A DNA stretch of 23,398 nt from Chromatiales bacterium (lineage in GTDB: Bacteria > Pseudomonadota > Gammaproteobacteria > UBA6429 > Thiohalophilaceae). The stretch spans positions 1 to 23,398 of the forward strand of contig JALTLP010000019.1 in the NCBI GenBank assembly GCA_027001895.1, read 5' to 3'. This document shows, piece by piece, positions 1 through 6,667 of this stretch. Numbering within the stretch: the first letter of the stretch is position 1; every line of letters begins with the position of its first letter. The notes beneath the pieces are model-generated. The model was not told where the DNA came from. It did no database searches and saw only the letters and a list, made by a program, of their open reading frames with translations. The translations under genes were made by a program, and so were the position numbers.

Positions 1-372
1 CCCCCAGGTTGTTGTAGACTTACCTGCACCGGAATGCCCCGTTAAAACCAGAACATGACCGTTTTTCTCCAATGCTGCGCCATGCATAAAGTAAAGTGAA
101 GAACACAATAATTCCAGAGTTATAGTTATGTCTTTTTCAAGGTTAAAGACAAACATCCCCATGTCTTCACAGGGAATGACCACATTATTCTCTTTTTTAA
201 TTATGTATTGCTCAGTATTTTCTACAGGCTCAATTAAATAATATAAATCACCAGGATTATTACCCGGTACAATAAACTGGCCATAATTATCCTTAACAAT
301 CTGCATCAGCATTTTGCTATGAGATTCTATTAAAATGGTTTTATCAAAGATTCTTAAACAAATGGATTGCAT
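1..372 (-). CDS. HprK-related kinase (HPr-rel-A type), C-terminal part outside window
   Basis: This is the N-terminal 124 residues of a protein that runs off the left edge. It carries the segment FMHGAALEKNG followed by a Walker A loop GHSGAGKST at about residues 114-122. That pairing is typical of HPr-kinase-like proteins (HprK-related kinase A) rather than ABC ATPases. In known systems such kinases accompany a PqqD-like protein and a PF14907 nucleotidyltransferase, and both occur here. Their substrate is not known to me. The start ATG at 370-372 has no Shine-Dalgarno sequence (upstream is cctgttt). It lies 38 bp beyond an intrinsic terminator, so expression needs read-through or the weak promoter noted at 380-409. 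The catalytic part beyond Walker A cannot be inspected. Confidence 0.8.
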   Translation of the reverse strand, partial: MQSICLRIFDKTILIESHSKMLMQIVKDNYGQFIVPGNNPGDLYYLIEPVENTEQYIIKKENNVVIPCEDMGMFVFNLEKDITITLELLCSSLYFMHGAALEKNGHVLVLTGHSGAGKSTTTWG

Positions 373-379
373 AAACAGG

Positions 380-409
380 ACAATACAGCATTAATAAACG
401 AGTTGACAA
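380..409 (-). promoter_or_regulatory. possible leaderless promoter for the HprK-like kinase
   Basis: On the minus strand TTGTCA (404-409) is separated by 18 bp from TATTGT (380-385). Transcription would begin within a base or two of the kinase ATG at 372. This would explain the lack of a Shine-Dalgarno sequence and give the kinase expression independent of the terminator upstream. The -10 box matches only four of six consensus bases, so chance occurrence in AT-rich DNA is quite possible. Confidence 0.25.
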
Positions 410-410
410 A

Positions 411-438
411 AAAAACGCAACCCTAAGGTTGCGTTTTT
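411..438 (-). terminator. intrinsic terminator after the small peptide gene
   Basis: A perfect 12-bp inverted repeat (AAAAACGCAACC at 411-422 and GGTTGCGTTTTT at 427-438) surrounds a 4-base CTAA loop. The flanking A and T runs make it work on either strand as a rho-independent terminator. On the minus strand it follows the peptide stop codon by 22 bp and precedes the kinase gene, so most transcripts of pqqD-like plus peptide should end here. Confidence 0.85.
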
Positions 439-460
439 AATAGCTATTTCAAAAATACGC

Positions 461-625
461 TTAAGGTACCGGTGGTGGAGTTGGTGTTACACCTGAACCT
501 GATTGAGCTAATGCCGGTGCTGCCTTCATTGTCATAATAACAGGCGCAACATAGGCTGCTTTTTTAATGAAGTCACGACGGGCTTCTGTTTTTTGTTCAT
601 TTGATACGCTATTTTCTTCGCTCAT
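461..625 (-). CDS. 54-aa Tat-leader peptide, candidate substrate of the PqqD/HprK-like system
   Basis: The product has 54 residues. Residues 15-22 read ARRDFIKK, a twin-arginine motif close to S/T-R-R-x-F-L-K. A hydrophobic stretch follows (AAYVAPVIMTMKAAPALA) ending in a signal-peptidase site ALA/Q at residue 40/41. What remains after cleavage is only about 14 residues, rich in Gly, Ser, Thr and Pro, ending TPPPVP. Of two adjacent ATGs I chose 625 because GGAG lies 6 bases upstream; the ATG at 628 is only 3 bases from it. The gene starts 20 bp after the PqqD-like stop, so the two share a transcript, and a strong terminator follows. I recall similar tiny Tat-like peptides beside HPr-rel-A loci. 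Whether it is modified, exported or a tag is not known; its role as substrate is inference from position. Confidence 0.75.
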   Translation of the reverse strand: MSEENSVSNEQKTEARRDFIKKAAYVAPVIMTMKAAPALAQSGSGVTPTPPPVP

Positions 626-645
626 CATATTCTCCATAACATTAA

Positions 646-900
646 TTAATATATTAATTTTAAATCTTCAAACTGCCTGATAATATTTGTTAAGTCAGTT
701 TTAGCAACCTGCTCATCAATATCATACTCTGTAATCAACTGCTTTAGTACTTCTTCAAAATCTGAACCAGCTTCTAGCTGTTGCCAGATAAAATGAGCCA
801 CCTCATTAAGCTGGTGAATTTTATCATTTTCTTTGTCTAAAATGACAAGCTCACCATCAATGTGCTGCAAGCTTAATGTTGGCCGTATTGTTAGACGCAC
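646..900 (-). CDS. PqqD family peptide chaperone, HPr-rel-A system type
   Basis: The protein has 84 residues, about the size of PqqD. It shows the PqqD winged-helix pattern: an opening beta segment (IRPTLSLQHIDGELVILD), then IHQLNEVAHFIWQQLEAG and a helical end with FEEVLKQLITEYDID and IRQFEDLKLI. PqqD-like domains bind precursor peptides and present them to modifying enzymes; in HPr-rel-A loci the member stands alone beside an HprK-like kinase. The start is a GTG at 900. It is preceded about 20 bp upstream by the predicted transcription start of a good promoter. The 54-residue peptide gene directly downstream is its obvious candidate client. Confidence 0.85.
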   Translation of the reverse strand: MRLTIRPTLSLQHIDGELVILDKENDKIHQLNEVAHFIWQQLEAGSDFEEVLKQLITEYDIDEQVAKTDLTNIIRQFEDLKLIY

Positions 901-926
901 TCGATCACTCTATTTACTATATGTGG

Positions 927-955
927 ATTAAAACAAACTTGCTATATTGCGTCAA
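927..955 (-). promoter_or_regulatory. sigma-70 promoter for PqqD-like and peptide genes
   Basis: On the minus strand TTGACG (950-955) and TTTAAT (927-932) are each five of six matches to consensus and are separated by the ideal 17 bp. The predicted start near 920 gives a 5' leader of about 20 nt before the GTG at 900. Confidence 0.7.
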
Positions 956-1025
956 TAAACAAATAATTCACTAATAATGGCTAAATTATTTTTCTCAATG
1001 TTATCAATACACTACAAATTTATAT

Positions 1026-1058
1026 GGGTTATACAAACTAACCTAAACGGGTTAACCC
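1026..1058. repeat. operator-like GGTTA/TAACC inverted repeats before the nucleotidyltransferase start
   Basis: The half-site GGTTA occurs at 1027-1031 with its inverse TAACC at 1039-1043, and both recur fused in the perfect 10-bp palindrome GGGTTAACCC at 1049-1058. The palindrome ends 6 bp before the ATG at 1065, in the place where a ribosome site would be. This arrangement suits a repressor operator or a small hairpin over the start. No regulator can be named. Confidence 0.4.
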
Positions 1059-1064
1059 ACCAGC

Positions 1065-2195
1065 ATGCCTAAACCAATGAGCGAAGTTGTATGTTTTTTA
1101 GCCAGCATCTGCACAGATGCCGGTAATACTTCACTTTCAGAAAAAACAATTAACTGGCTGATTCAAACAAAGCTGGCTGCAGCAGTACTGTATTATACCC
1201 CTGAAAAAGATATACCGCCCGTATTTGTATCACAATTAAAAGCTGAGGAATTATCGGCTAAATTCTGGTACCAGTCTCAATTCTCATCTGCGATGGCGCT
1301 TATTGCTGAATTAAATGCACACAATATAACGCCAACCCTTCTTAAAGGCTTGTCCGTTAGTACACAATATTATCCAGAACCTTACTTTCGTGCCATGCGC
1401 GATATTGATCTACTGGTTACACCACAGGATATTGAACAAGTTGAGAAACTGATGCCCCACCTTGATTATGTTCAGCGATCAAATGAATCCGAATCTTTCT
1501 ATAAATCACACCACCACACCATGCCGTGGCAACATACAAAAAATGAAACCTGGTTTGAAATTCACAAAAAACTGTTTTCCAACTCGTTACCGCATTATTC
1601 AGAAACTATTTTTGGTATAGACAGTATTCATAAAAACAAGTATCCAGATACTCTGCAATATAAAGATAAAACATTGAATGTTTACCGGCTTGATCCGGAA
1701 CTGCAACTTGTATATATAACAGCACATTGGGCAAGATCGTTTAAACGTACCGGTGGATTGTTTGCCTTTATTGATACGGCACTCATTATTAACAAGGCAA
1801 CCATTGACTGGGAAAAACTATACAAATTAAGCAATGATCCTTATATTGCAAATTATATTTTTATTCTTTTTTCTCTTCTGATTAAACACAGGCTTGTTAA
1901 AAATGAAGCGGCCAAAGAATATATAAAAAAACTGAAACATTCGATTGGCGCTGAACGTTATATTATTAATTATTTTATTTCTGCTTACCTGTTTACAAGT
2001 AAACCATTCGGCAGAATATTAACCGAGAACAATGTAAAAATATTCTGGCGATTGCTATTTCGACCCATCCCCTCTGCTTACAAATTTTTCTTATTACCTG
2101 TCTACCTGTTGTTTCCGCCCAATGCACAACAAAAATTCAGCCTGCGCTTTCAATTGTCCAGAATAGGGAATGCGTTGTTTAAATCTTCAGAATAA
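1065..2195 (+). CDS. nucleotidyltransferase family protein (PF14907-like)
   Basis: The 376-residue product contains the family core at about residues 92-117: LLKG, then YFRAMRDIDLLV, in which D113 and D115 are the likely metal-binding pair of a minimal nucleotidyltransferase fold. Its length fits the 'uncharacterised nucleotidyltransferase' family that co-occurs with HprK-like kinases and PqqD-like proteins. The C-terminal half is basic and aromatic, ending in hydrophobic helices (about residues 325-352) that may touch the membrane. The substrate is unknown. The gene is divergent from the PqqD-like gene and heads a rightward set with the methyltransferase. There is no clear Shine-Dalgarno sequence; a second ATG at 1077 is an alternative start. 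Confidence 0.8.
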   Translation: MPKPMSEVVCFLASICTDAGNTSLSEKTINWLIQTKLAAAVLYYTPEKDIPPVFVSQLKAEELSAKFWYQSQFSSAMALIAELNAHNITPTLLKGLSVSTQYYPEPYFRAMRDIDLLVTPQDIEQVEKLMPHLDYVQRSNESESFYKSHHHTMPWQHTKNETWFEIHKKLFSNSLPHYSETIFGIDSIHKNKYPDTLQYKDKTLNVYRLDPELQLVYITAHWARSFKRTGGLFAFIDTALIINKATIDWEKLYKLSNDPYIANYIFILFSLLIKHRLVKNEAAKEYIKKLKHSIGAERYIINYFISAYLFTSKPFGRILTENNVKIFWRLLFRPIPSAYKFFLLPVYLLFPPNAQQKFSLRFQLSRIGNALFKSSE

Positions 2196-2233
2196 TTATT
2201 TAAACTGTATTTCTCAGTCACAATCAGGAACCT

Positions 2234-2887
2234 ATGAATATGCCCTGCTGTTGCCCCCATAGCCAGTCCGCTGGTAAGTTCTTTTCATTTTTTGCCAGAT
2301 CCTACCGGCGGCGTTTTGCAAAGAAAGGATTTGAAAAATCCCAGAAACAGCTTATCACGGGTATTAAGCAGGCCGGTTTTGCTGATAAGTCACTGCTTGA
2401 AATTGGTTGTGGCGTTGGCCATTTGCATCAGAGTTTAATTGAACAAGGAGCAACTTCGGCTGTTGGCATCGAACTGTCTGATAAAATGCTGGCGGAGGCC
2501 CGCGACTGGGCAAGGCAACGCAAGCTGTCAGAAAAAACAGAATACTTTGAAGGTGATTTTATTGCAATCAACAATATTATTAACCCGGCAGATATTGTTA
2601 TTATGGATAAAGTTGTTTGCTGTTATCCTGATGCCGATGCATTAATTCACCAGTCTCTGGAAAAATGCAAACAAACCATTGCGCTAACCTATCCCCGAAA
2701 AACCTGGTATACCCGGCTGGGTGTCGCGTTTGCCGCTTTGTTTATGAAACTGCTCGGCTCAAGTTTTCGGCCCTATGTGCATAATCCCCAACAGATAGAA
2801 CAATGGATAGTTGCCAAAGGTTTTAACAGGATTTATCAGGATCAAACCAATGTCTGGTTAAGCCAGGTTTACCAGAAAAAAACTTAA
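2234..2887 (+). CDS. class I SAM-dependent methyltransferase with N-terminal CCC motif
   Basis: The 217-residue protein has SAM motif I, LLEIGCGVG, at about residues 54-62. It is followed by an acidic residue at the end of strand 2 (AVGIELS, E80) and a motif-II-like segment IVIMDKVVCCYPD. The extreme N-terminus carries CCCPH and then a basic stretch (SYRRRFAKKG); related methyltransferases with a Cys-rich start are known to me, but their substrates are not. The C-terminal half loosely resembles the small-molecule MPBQ/Mg-protoporphyrin type fold. AGGA lies 4 bases before the first ATG and 10 before a second in-frame ATG at 2240, so the exact start is uncertain. It sits 38 bp behind the nucleotidyltransferase, probably in the same operon. 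A role in the peptide system is possible but unproven. Confidence 0.8.
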   Translation: MNMPCCCPHSQSAGKFFSFFARSYRRRFAKKGFEKSQKQLITGIKQAGFADKSLLEIGCGVGHLHQSLIEQGATSAVGIELSDKMLAEARDWARQRKLSEKTEYFEGDFIAINNIINPADIVIMDKVVCCYPDADALIHQSLEKCKQTIALTYPRKTWYTRLGVAFAALFMKLLGSSFRPYVHNPQQIEQWIVAKGFNRIYQDQTNVWLSQVYQKKT

Positions 2888-2902
2888 TACCGGAATATTT
2901 AT

Positions 2903-3151
2903 ATGCGTGGTTTTGTTCCTCCTGATCCTTATACCGATGTATCAAATCTTGAATTTGCTATTGTTTATGCGCCACGGCGTAAAGCAAACCGTAACAGAAT
3001 ACCGCAAAGCTGTGTTGAATTAAAAAACAGCAAGGAGCAGGCCCTAGAGCAGTCTGATCCGGATTCAAAAAGGTATGCTGCAAAAGTATTGGGGCCGTCC
3101 AAATCGTCTGAAGGCCAGTATATTTTTTATGTGATGGAATGGCTGGAATAA
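2903..3151 (+). CDS. hypothetical protein, 82 aa
   Basis: I do not recognise this protein. It is hydrophilic, has no signal peptide, and is basic in the middle (APRRKANRNR) with a short C-terminal beta-like stretch (QYIFYVMEWLE). It starts 15 bp after the methyltransferase stop with GGAA nearby, so it is likely the last gene of that operon. It ends 2 bp from the convergent HDOD gene with no room for a separate terminator. Absence of overlap with other genes supports it being real. Confidence 0.6.
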   Translation: MRGFVPPDPYTDVSNLEFAIVYAPRRKANRNRIPQSCVELKNSKEQALEQSDPDSKRYAAKVLGPSKSSEGQYIFYVMEWLE

Positions 3152-3153
3152 AG

Positions 3154-4005
3154 CTATAACATTAACATTTTGGCAGCCTGGCGAATATCTTCCTGGGCTT
3201 CCTGCAATATTTCCATACTGGCTTGCGGGCCAAGCTTGCTAATACCCAGCTTTGAAAAAGCCGGCACATCAATTAATAACGGTATGTTTTTATCCGACTG
3301 CCCATACATACTGTGTATATTCGCAACAAGTATAATATCGGCATAGTCAGCTTCGGGTTTTTCATCTCTGAACCAGTTATCGACATTTTCCGGAACGTTT
3401 ATTAATTCTTTATCGAAATTCCATTCTTCAAGCACCATCCGGCCAACCTGTCCTGATAATTTTTTTACAATACTGCTTACCAGCGCAGAGTTTTCTTTAA
3501 TATCAGGTATCCTGCTTAAATAGTTAATAATGGGCAAAGCACCAATCTGGGAAATTAAACCCGCCAGCATTGCCTTTTCTGCCTGCTTACCCTTAACAAT
3601 AGAACCAATAACGTAACTAATGGCCCCGATGCGGCGGCTGGAATCCAGTACCTTTTTTAACTGCAATTGTAATTGCGGATTGGGTGCAGAAAACAAATTA
3701 TTAACAGCAACGCAAATAACAATATTCTGAATAACATGCAGACCAAGACGGGCAACAGCTTCCATGCAGCTTGAAGTTAAGCGGTAACCGGAAAACATTG
3801 AAGAGTTTGCAATCTTTATGACTCGCGCAGCAATATTCGGGTCCATTTCCAGAAGCTTTGCTATCTGGTTTATTCCCTTATTCGGGTCGTTCACGGCATT
3901 ACGTACCTGCAGGGCAATATCCGGCAGGCTTGGAATATCAATATTTCCTCTTCGGCAATCATCGAGAATTTTTTGTTCTATTGTTTCTTGCGTGTTTATC
4001 TGCAT
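3154..4005 (-). CDS. HDOD domain protein
   Basis: The 283-residue protein is a stand-alone HDOD domain, starting at about residue 24 with IPSLPDIALQVRNAVNDP. It then shows the hallmark segments LLEMDPNIAARVIKIANSSMF and AVARLGLHVIQNIVICVAVNN. HDOD domains are HD-related but lack phosphohydrolase residues and act in signalling, often with c-di-GMP or stress pathways. No GGDEF, EAL or receiver domain is attached. GAGAAG precedes the ATG. The gene follows the uracil-DNA glycosylase by 27 bp on the same strand, so the two are probably cotranscribed. Its signalling partner cannot be deduced here. Confidence 0.9.
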   Translation of the reverse strand: MQINTQETIEQKILDDCRRGNIDIPSLPDIALQVRNAVNDPNKGINQIAKLLEMDPNIAARVIKIANSSMFSGYRLTSSCMEAVARLGLHVIQNIVICVAVNNLFSAPNPQLQLQLKKVLDSSRRIGAISYVIGSIVKGKQAEKAMLAGLISQIGALPIINYLSRIPDIKENSALVSSIVKKLSGQVGRMVLEEWNFDKELINVPENVDNWFRDEKPEADYADIILVANIHSMYGQSDKNIPLLIDVPAFSKLGISKLGPQASMEILQEAQEDIRQAAKMLML

Positions 4006-4032
4006 TTATTACTTCTCAAAGGCCTCTGATAG

Positions 4033-4656
4033 TTATTGAGTTTCCAGTTGTTGCCATGCATCATGTTTCTGAATTTTATTCAGTGCTTTTTTTAACAAAC
4101 CTTTGCCCGGCTCACGTTGATGCCAGGTCGAGGCACCGGAAGGATGTGGCAAAGGAATAATATCAGCCGACTGACCGTAAAATTCAAGCCTGAACTGATT
4201 GCCAATAATTTCATCAAGTTTGTTAACCGGCATTATCTGACTGATGGCCAGTTTACCCACAGGTATAATCAGTTCGGGTTGGATAGCTTTAATTTCTTTT
4301 TTCAGCCATTTTGAACAATTGTTAATCTCCGTCTTGTCCGGTACACGGTCGCCTCCTTTGGCAACACCTTTAACCAGTTTCTTGCCGGGGAAGCATCGAC
4401 AAATAGCTGTCATGTAAACCTTGTTACGGAATTGTTCTTCATTTATACCCAGCGTCGCAAACCATTTAAACAGGGTTTTGCCTGCTGTCCAGGCAAACGG
4501 TTTTTGGATATCACGTTCTTTAATTCCCGGGGCCTGACCAATCAGCATTACTTTCGACAAAACCGGCACGCCGACCACGGGTTCACTTTGCATGTTTTCA
4601 CACAGCCGACATCGTTTAATATTTGCCTGTAATCGTTTTAATGCAAGTTGTGGCAT
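4033..4656 (-). CDS. uracil-DNA glycosylase, family 4-like (Fe-S type)
   Basis: The 207-residue protein has the superfamily motif A GQAPG (residues 40-44), a PFAWTAGKTL segment matching the PF.G.AG.LL of family 4, and motif B HPSG (171-174). Four cysteines suit a [4Fe-4S] cluster: C16 and C19 (CRLC), C88 (ICRCFPG) and C114. The enzyme removes uracil arising from cytosine deamination. No acidic or asparagine residue sits in the usual place within GQAPG, as in family 4 relatives with GEAPG, where E is replaced here by Q; activity or specificity may therefore differ. There is no Shine-Dalgarno sequence before the ATG. It diverges from the cytochrome c gene across a 41-bp gap. Confidence 0.85.
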   Translation of the reverse strand: MPQLALKRLQANIKRCRLCENMQSEPVVGVPVLSKVMLIGQAPGIKERDIQKPFAWTAGKTLFKWFATLGINEEQFRNKVYMTAICRCFPGKKLVKGVAKGGDRVPDKTEINNCSKWLKKEIKAIQPELIIPVGKLAISQIMPVNKLDEIIGNQFRLEFYGQSADIIPLPHPSGASTWHQREPGKGLLKKALNKIQKHDAWQQLETQ

Positions 4657-4682
4657 AAACTGTTTTCGATAAAAATAAATAG

Positions 4683-4690
4683 AGTATACT
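4683..4690. promoter_or_regulatory. symmetric -10 element AGTATACT shared by divergent genes
   Basis: The palindrome AGTATACT contains TATACT on both strands (4685-4690 plus, 4688-4683 minus). Plus-strand transcription would start near 4697, at the cytochrome ATG (4698), giving a leaderless or near-leaderless mRNA. Minus-strand transcription would leave a leader of about 20 nt for the glycosylase. The -35 regions are weak on both sides. Confidence 0.4.
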
Positions 4691-4697
4691 TGGTGTT

Positions 4698-5174
4698 ATG
4701 CTTCGATTCTATTGCCGGTTTACATTCTTGTTTGCTATTTCACTGGTTGTAAGCGGCTGCCAGAAAAATACCGAACAGCAAAAACCTTTTGATAACGCCG
4801 CCGCCAAAAAACGCTGGAATAATAAACAGCACCAATGGGATTTAGTCAGCTTAAAAATACTCGAAAACGGCAGGCTACTTTACATAAAAAATTGTGGTGG
4901 CTGTCATGGTTCTTCGGGTAGTGGTGACAATCTGATTGGTGCGCCGGCACTGAAAAGCAATTCATTTGTTACCGGCAAAGCAGCAGGTTATATAAAACTG
5001 GTGTTAGAAGGGAAACCCAAACGCGCCATGCCCGCTTTTAAAAAGCTTGATAATCAAACTCTGGCAGCTATTCTGAGTTATGAACGCAATGCCTGGGGGA
5101 ACAATAGCTACTCGCTTATTACCCCGGAACAAATAGAAAAATACAGAACAAAAGTGACAGATTATGACAAATAA
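4698..5174 (+). CDS. monoheme cytochrome c lipoprotein
   Basis: The 158-residue protein has a lipoprotein signal with lipobox VSGC (C21), so it is tethered in the periplasm by lipid. One heme motif CGGCH lies at residues 66-70 and M111 in RAMPAF is the likely sixth ligand, giving a class I c-type fold. The heme domain is followed by a short tail ending at the stop. There is no Shine-Dalgarno sequence, and the probable -10 box lies only 7 bp upstream of the ATG. The gene overlaps the following CDGSH gene by 11 bp, so the two are translationally coupled. It is probably an electron carrier; its partners are unknown. Confidence 0.9.
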   Translation: MLRFYCRFTFLFAISLVVSGCQKNTEQQKPFDNAAAKKRWNNKQHQWDLVSLKILENGRLLYIKNCGGCHGSSGSGDNLIGAPALKSNSFVTGKAAGYIKLVLEGKPKRAMPAFKKLDNQTLAAILSYERNAWGNNSYSLITPEQIEKYRTKVTDYDK

Positions 5175-5571
5175 AATAATCGTCAGGCCGGATGGCCCGC
5201 TGGTATTAACCGGTAATATTATTATTCGCGATGCTTCCGGCAAAATCCTGCTTGAAGATAATGAAGCCTGGCTATGCCGTTGTGGACAAACCGCCAGGCC
5301 TCCGTTTTGCGACGGCGCCCATAAGAAAACCTGTTTTGAGGATGCGGCGGATATAAATGATCAAAGAAAACAAAAACTCGAAAACAGTGATGCCAAAACT
5401 GATACCAGACTGGAGATAACTGTACGGGAAAATGCCATGCTGTTATGTAATGGCCCGGTAACAATTTCTAACAAGCAACAAACCCAATCGACAACCCGTA
5501 ACAAGGTGGCCTTGTGTCGTTGCGGCAAGTCAGACAATAAACCTTTCTGCGATGCTTCGCATAAGCAATAG
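5164..5571 (+). CDS. double CDGSH iron-sulfur domain protein
   Basis: The 135-residue protein has two CDGSH-type 3Cys-1His [2Fe-2S] motifs. The first uses C38, C40, C49 and H53 (CRCG...FCDGAH). The second uses C118, C120, C129 and H133 (CRCG...FCDASH), with alanine replacing glycine in CDG. The region before the first motif (IIVRPDGPLVLTGNIIIRD) is the usual 'divergent CDGSH' lead-in. There is no signal peptide, so the protein is cytoplasmic although it is coupled to an exported cytochrome. CDGSH proteins store or transfer Fe-S clusters or electrons. It converges on the radical SAM gene with an 11-bp gap. Confidence 0.9.
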   Translation: MTNKIIVRPDGPLVLTGNIIIRDASGKILLEDNEAWLCRCGQTARPPFCDGAHKKTCFEDAADINDQRKQKLENSDAKTDTRLEITVRENAMLLCNGPVTISNKQQTQSTTRNKVALCRCGKSDNKPFCDASHKQ

Positions 5572-5582
5572 CAGGATATTAT

Positions 5583-6647
5583 TCAGCGCTCGTATTTTTT
5601 TAGCAATACACCTTCATCGCCACAACACGAGGCTGCGCATTTTTTTACAGCATGGATACTGTCTGCATCGCCCTGTAAAAATTCACTAATCGGCAGGTTG
5701 TCCACCGCACAGTCACAACCCTTGTCGTCATACTTGTATACATTTTTTAAACCAACATCAACCGCTGCATCCAATGCCTGCTGCATAATCAGTGAAGGGG
5801 TTGGTTCTATATGACTTAACTTAAAGGCCGGAAAAAACCTGGTAATATGCCAGGGGCTATCTGCACCCAGGTTATCTTTAATCCAGCGAGCGGTATCGGT
5901 TAGCATTTCAAGATTATCATTTTTTGTCGGAATAATATTGGTTCGCGTTTCGACATGGATACCCAACTCATGGGCTTTTTTAATAGAATGTAAAACTTCT
6001 GCAACGGATGACTTACGACATATATCCTGATAAAAATCATCATCCAGGCTTTTAATATCTGAACATAAAACATCAATATACTGTGCAACAACTTCCAGCG
6101 CTTCATCTGTCACATAACTGTTGGACACATATAAAATATACAGACCTTTTTGTTTAGCTATGCGTGCAACATCTACAATATATTCCAGCCAGACGGCTGG
6201 CTCTGAATAGGTAAACGCGATACCCTGTACTTTAAACCGCAACGCAGTATCAACCAGTTGTTCAGCGGTCACATAGGCTGCCGTTGATTCGCCTTTGGCA
6301 AGTTCATCCAGTGCTGTCACACCCCATGATATATCAAGGTTATGGCAGCCATCGCAACGGAAACTGCAACCATAACTACCAACAGATAATACTTTTGTCC
6401 CCGGTTGGAAATGTTTAACCGGCTTATCTTCAATATTATCTATATCGAGCGCAGAAATAATGCCATAAGAAAGATTGTATAAAGTGCCATTGCGATTCAC
6501 ATGTGCCTGACAAAAACCACGCTGTCCATGATTGAGTCGGCAACGCCACAGGCAAAGGTTACAACGTGTGGTGCCATCGCCCATCTTTTCCTGCAACATG
6601 GTTTCAACTAGCTGATAATGTTCCGGTCTTGCTTCAATACTACTCAT
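5583..6647 (-). CDS. amrS: AmmeMemoRadiSam system radical SAM enzyme
   Basis: The 354-residue protein has the radical SAM cluster motif CSFRCDGC (C94, C98, C101). Ahead of it is the Cys-rich segment CNLCLWRC...GFC (C29, C32, C36, C46) and then LYNLSYGIISALDIDNIEDKPVKHFQPGT, which are hallmarks of the AmmeMemoRadiSam radical SAM subfamily, related to pyruvate formate-lyase activases. The C-terminus has extra cysteines (GCDCA and CAASCC) that could hold a further cluster. The usual partners, Memo and AMMECR1-like proteins, are not in the window. Instead the gene lies 20 bp behind an ATP-grasp gene in an operon begun by an A-type Fe-S carrier. The reaction of this subfamily is not known to me. 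Confidence 0.88.
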   Translation of the reverse strand: MSSIEARPEHYQLVETMLQEKMGDGTTRCNLCLWRCRLNHGQRGFCQAHVNRNGTLYNLSYGIISALDIDNIEDKPVKHFQPGTKVLSVGSYGCSFRCDGCHNLDISWGVTALDELAKGESTAAYVTAEQLVDTALRFKVQGIAFTYSEPAVWLEYIVDVARIAKQKGLYILYVSNSYVTDEALEVVAQYIDVLCSDIKSLDDDFYQDICRKSSVAEVLHSIKKAHELGIHVETRTNIIPTKNDNLEMLTDTARWIKDNLGADSPWHITRFFPAFKLSHIEPTPSLIMQQALDAAVDVGLKNVYKYDDKGCDCAVDNLPISEFLQGDADSIHAVKKCAASCCGDEGVLLKKYER

Positions 6648-6667
6648 TTAAATAACCTGTTTTATAA

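Noticed and set aside
2439..2645. 68-codon frame inside the methyltransferase gene
   Set aside because: It lies wholly within a well-supported SAM methyltransferase in another frame and has no family character.
3818..4160. Overlapping plus-strand frames opposite the HDOD and glycosylase genes
   Set aside because: They are antisense shadows of two clear proteins and show no domain or ribosome site.
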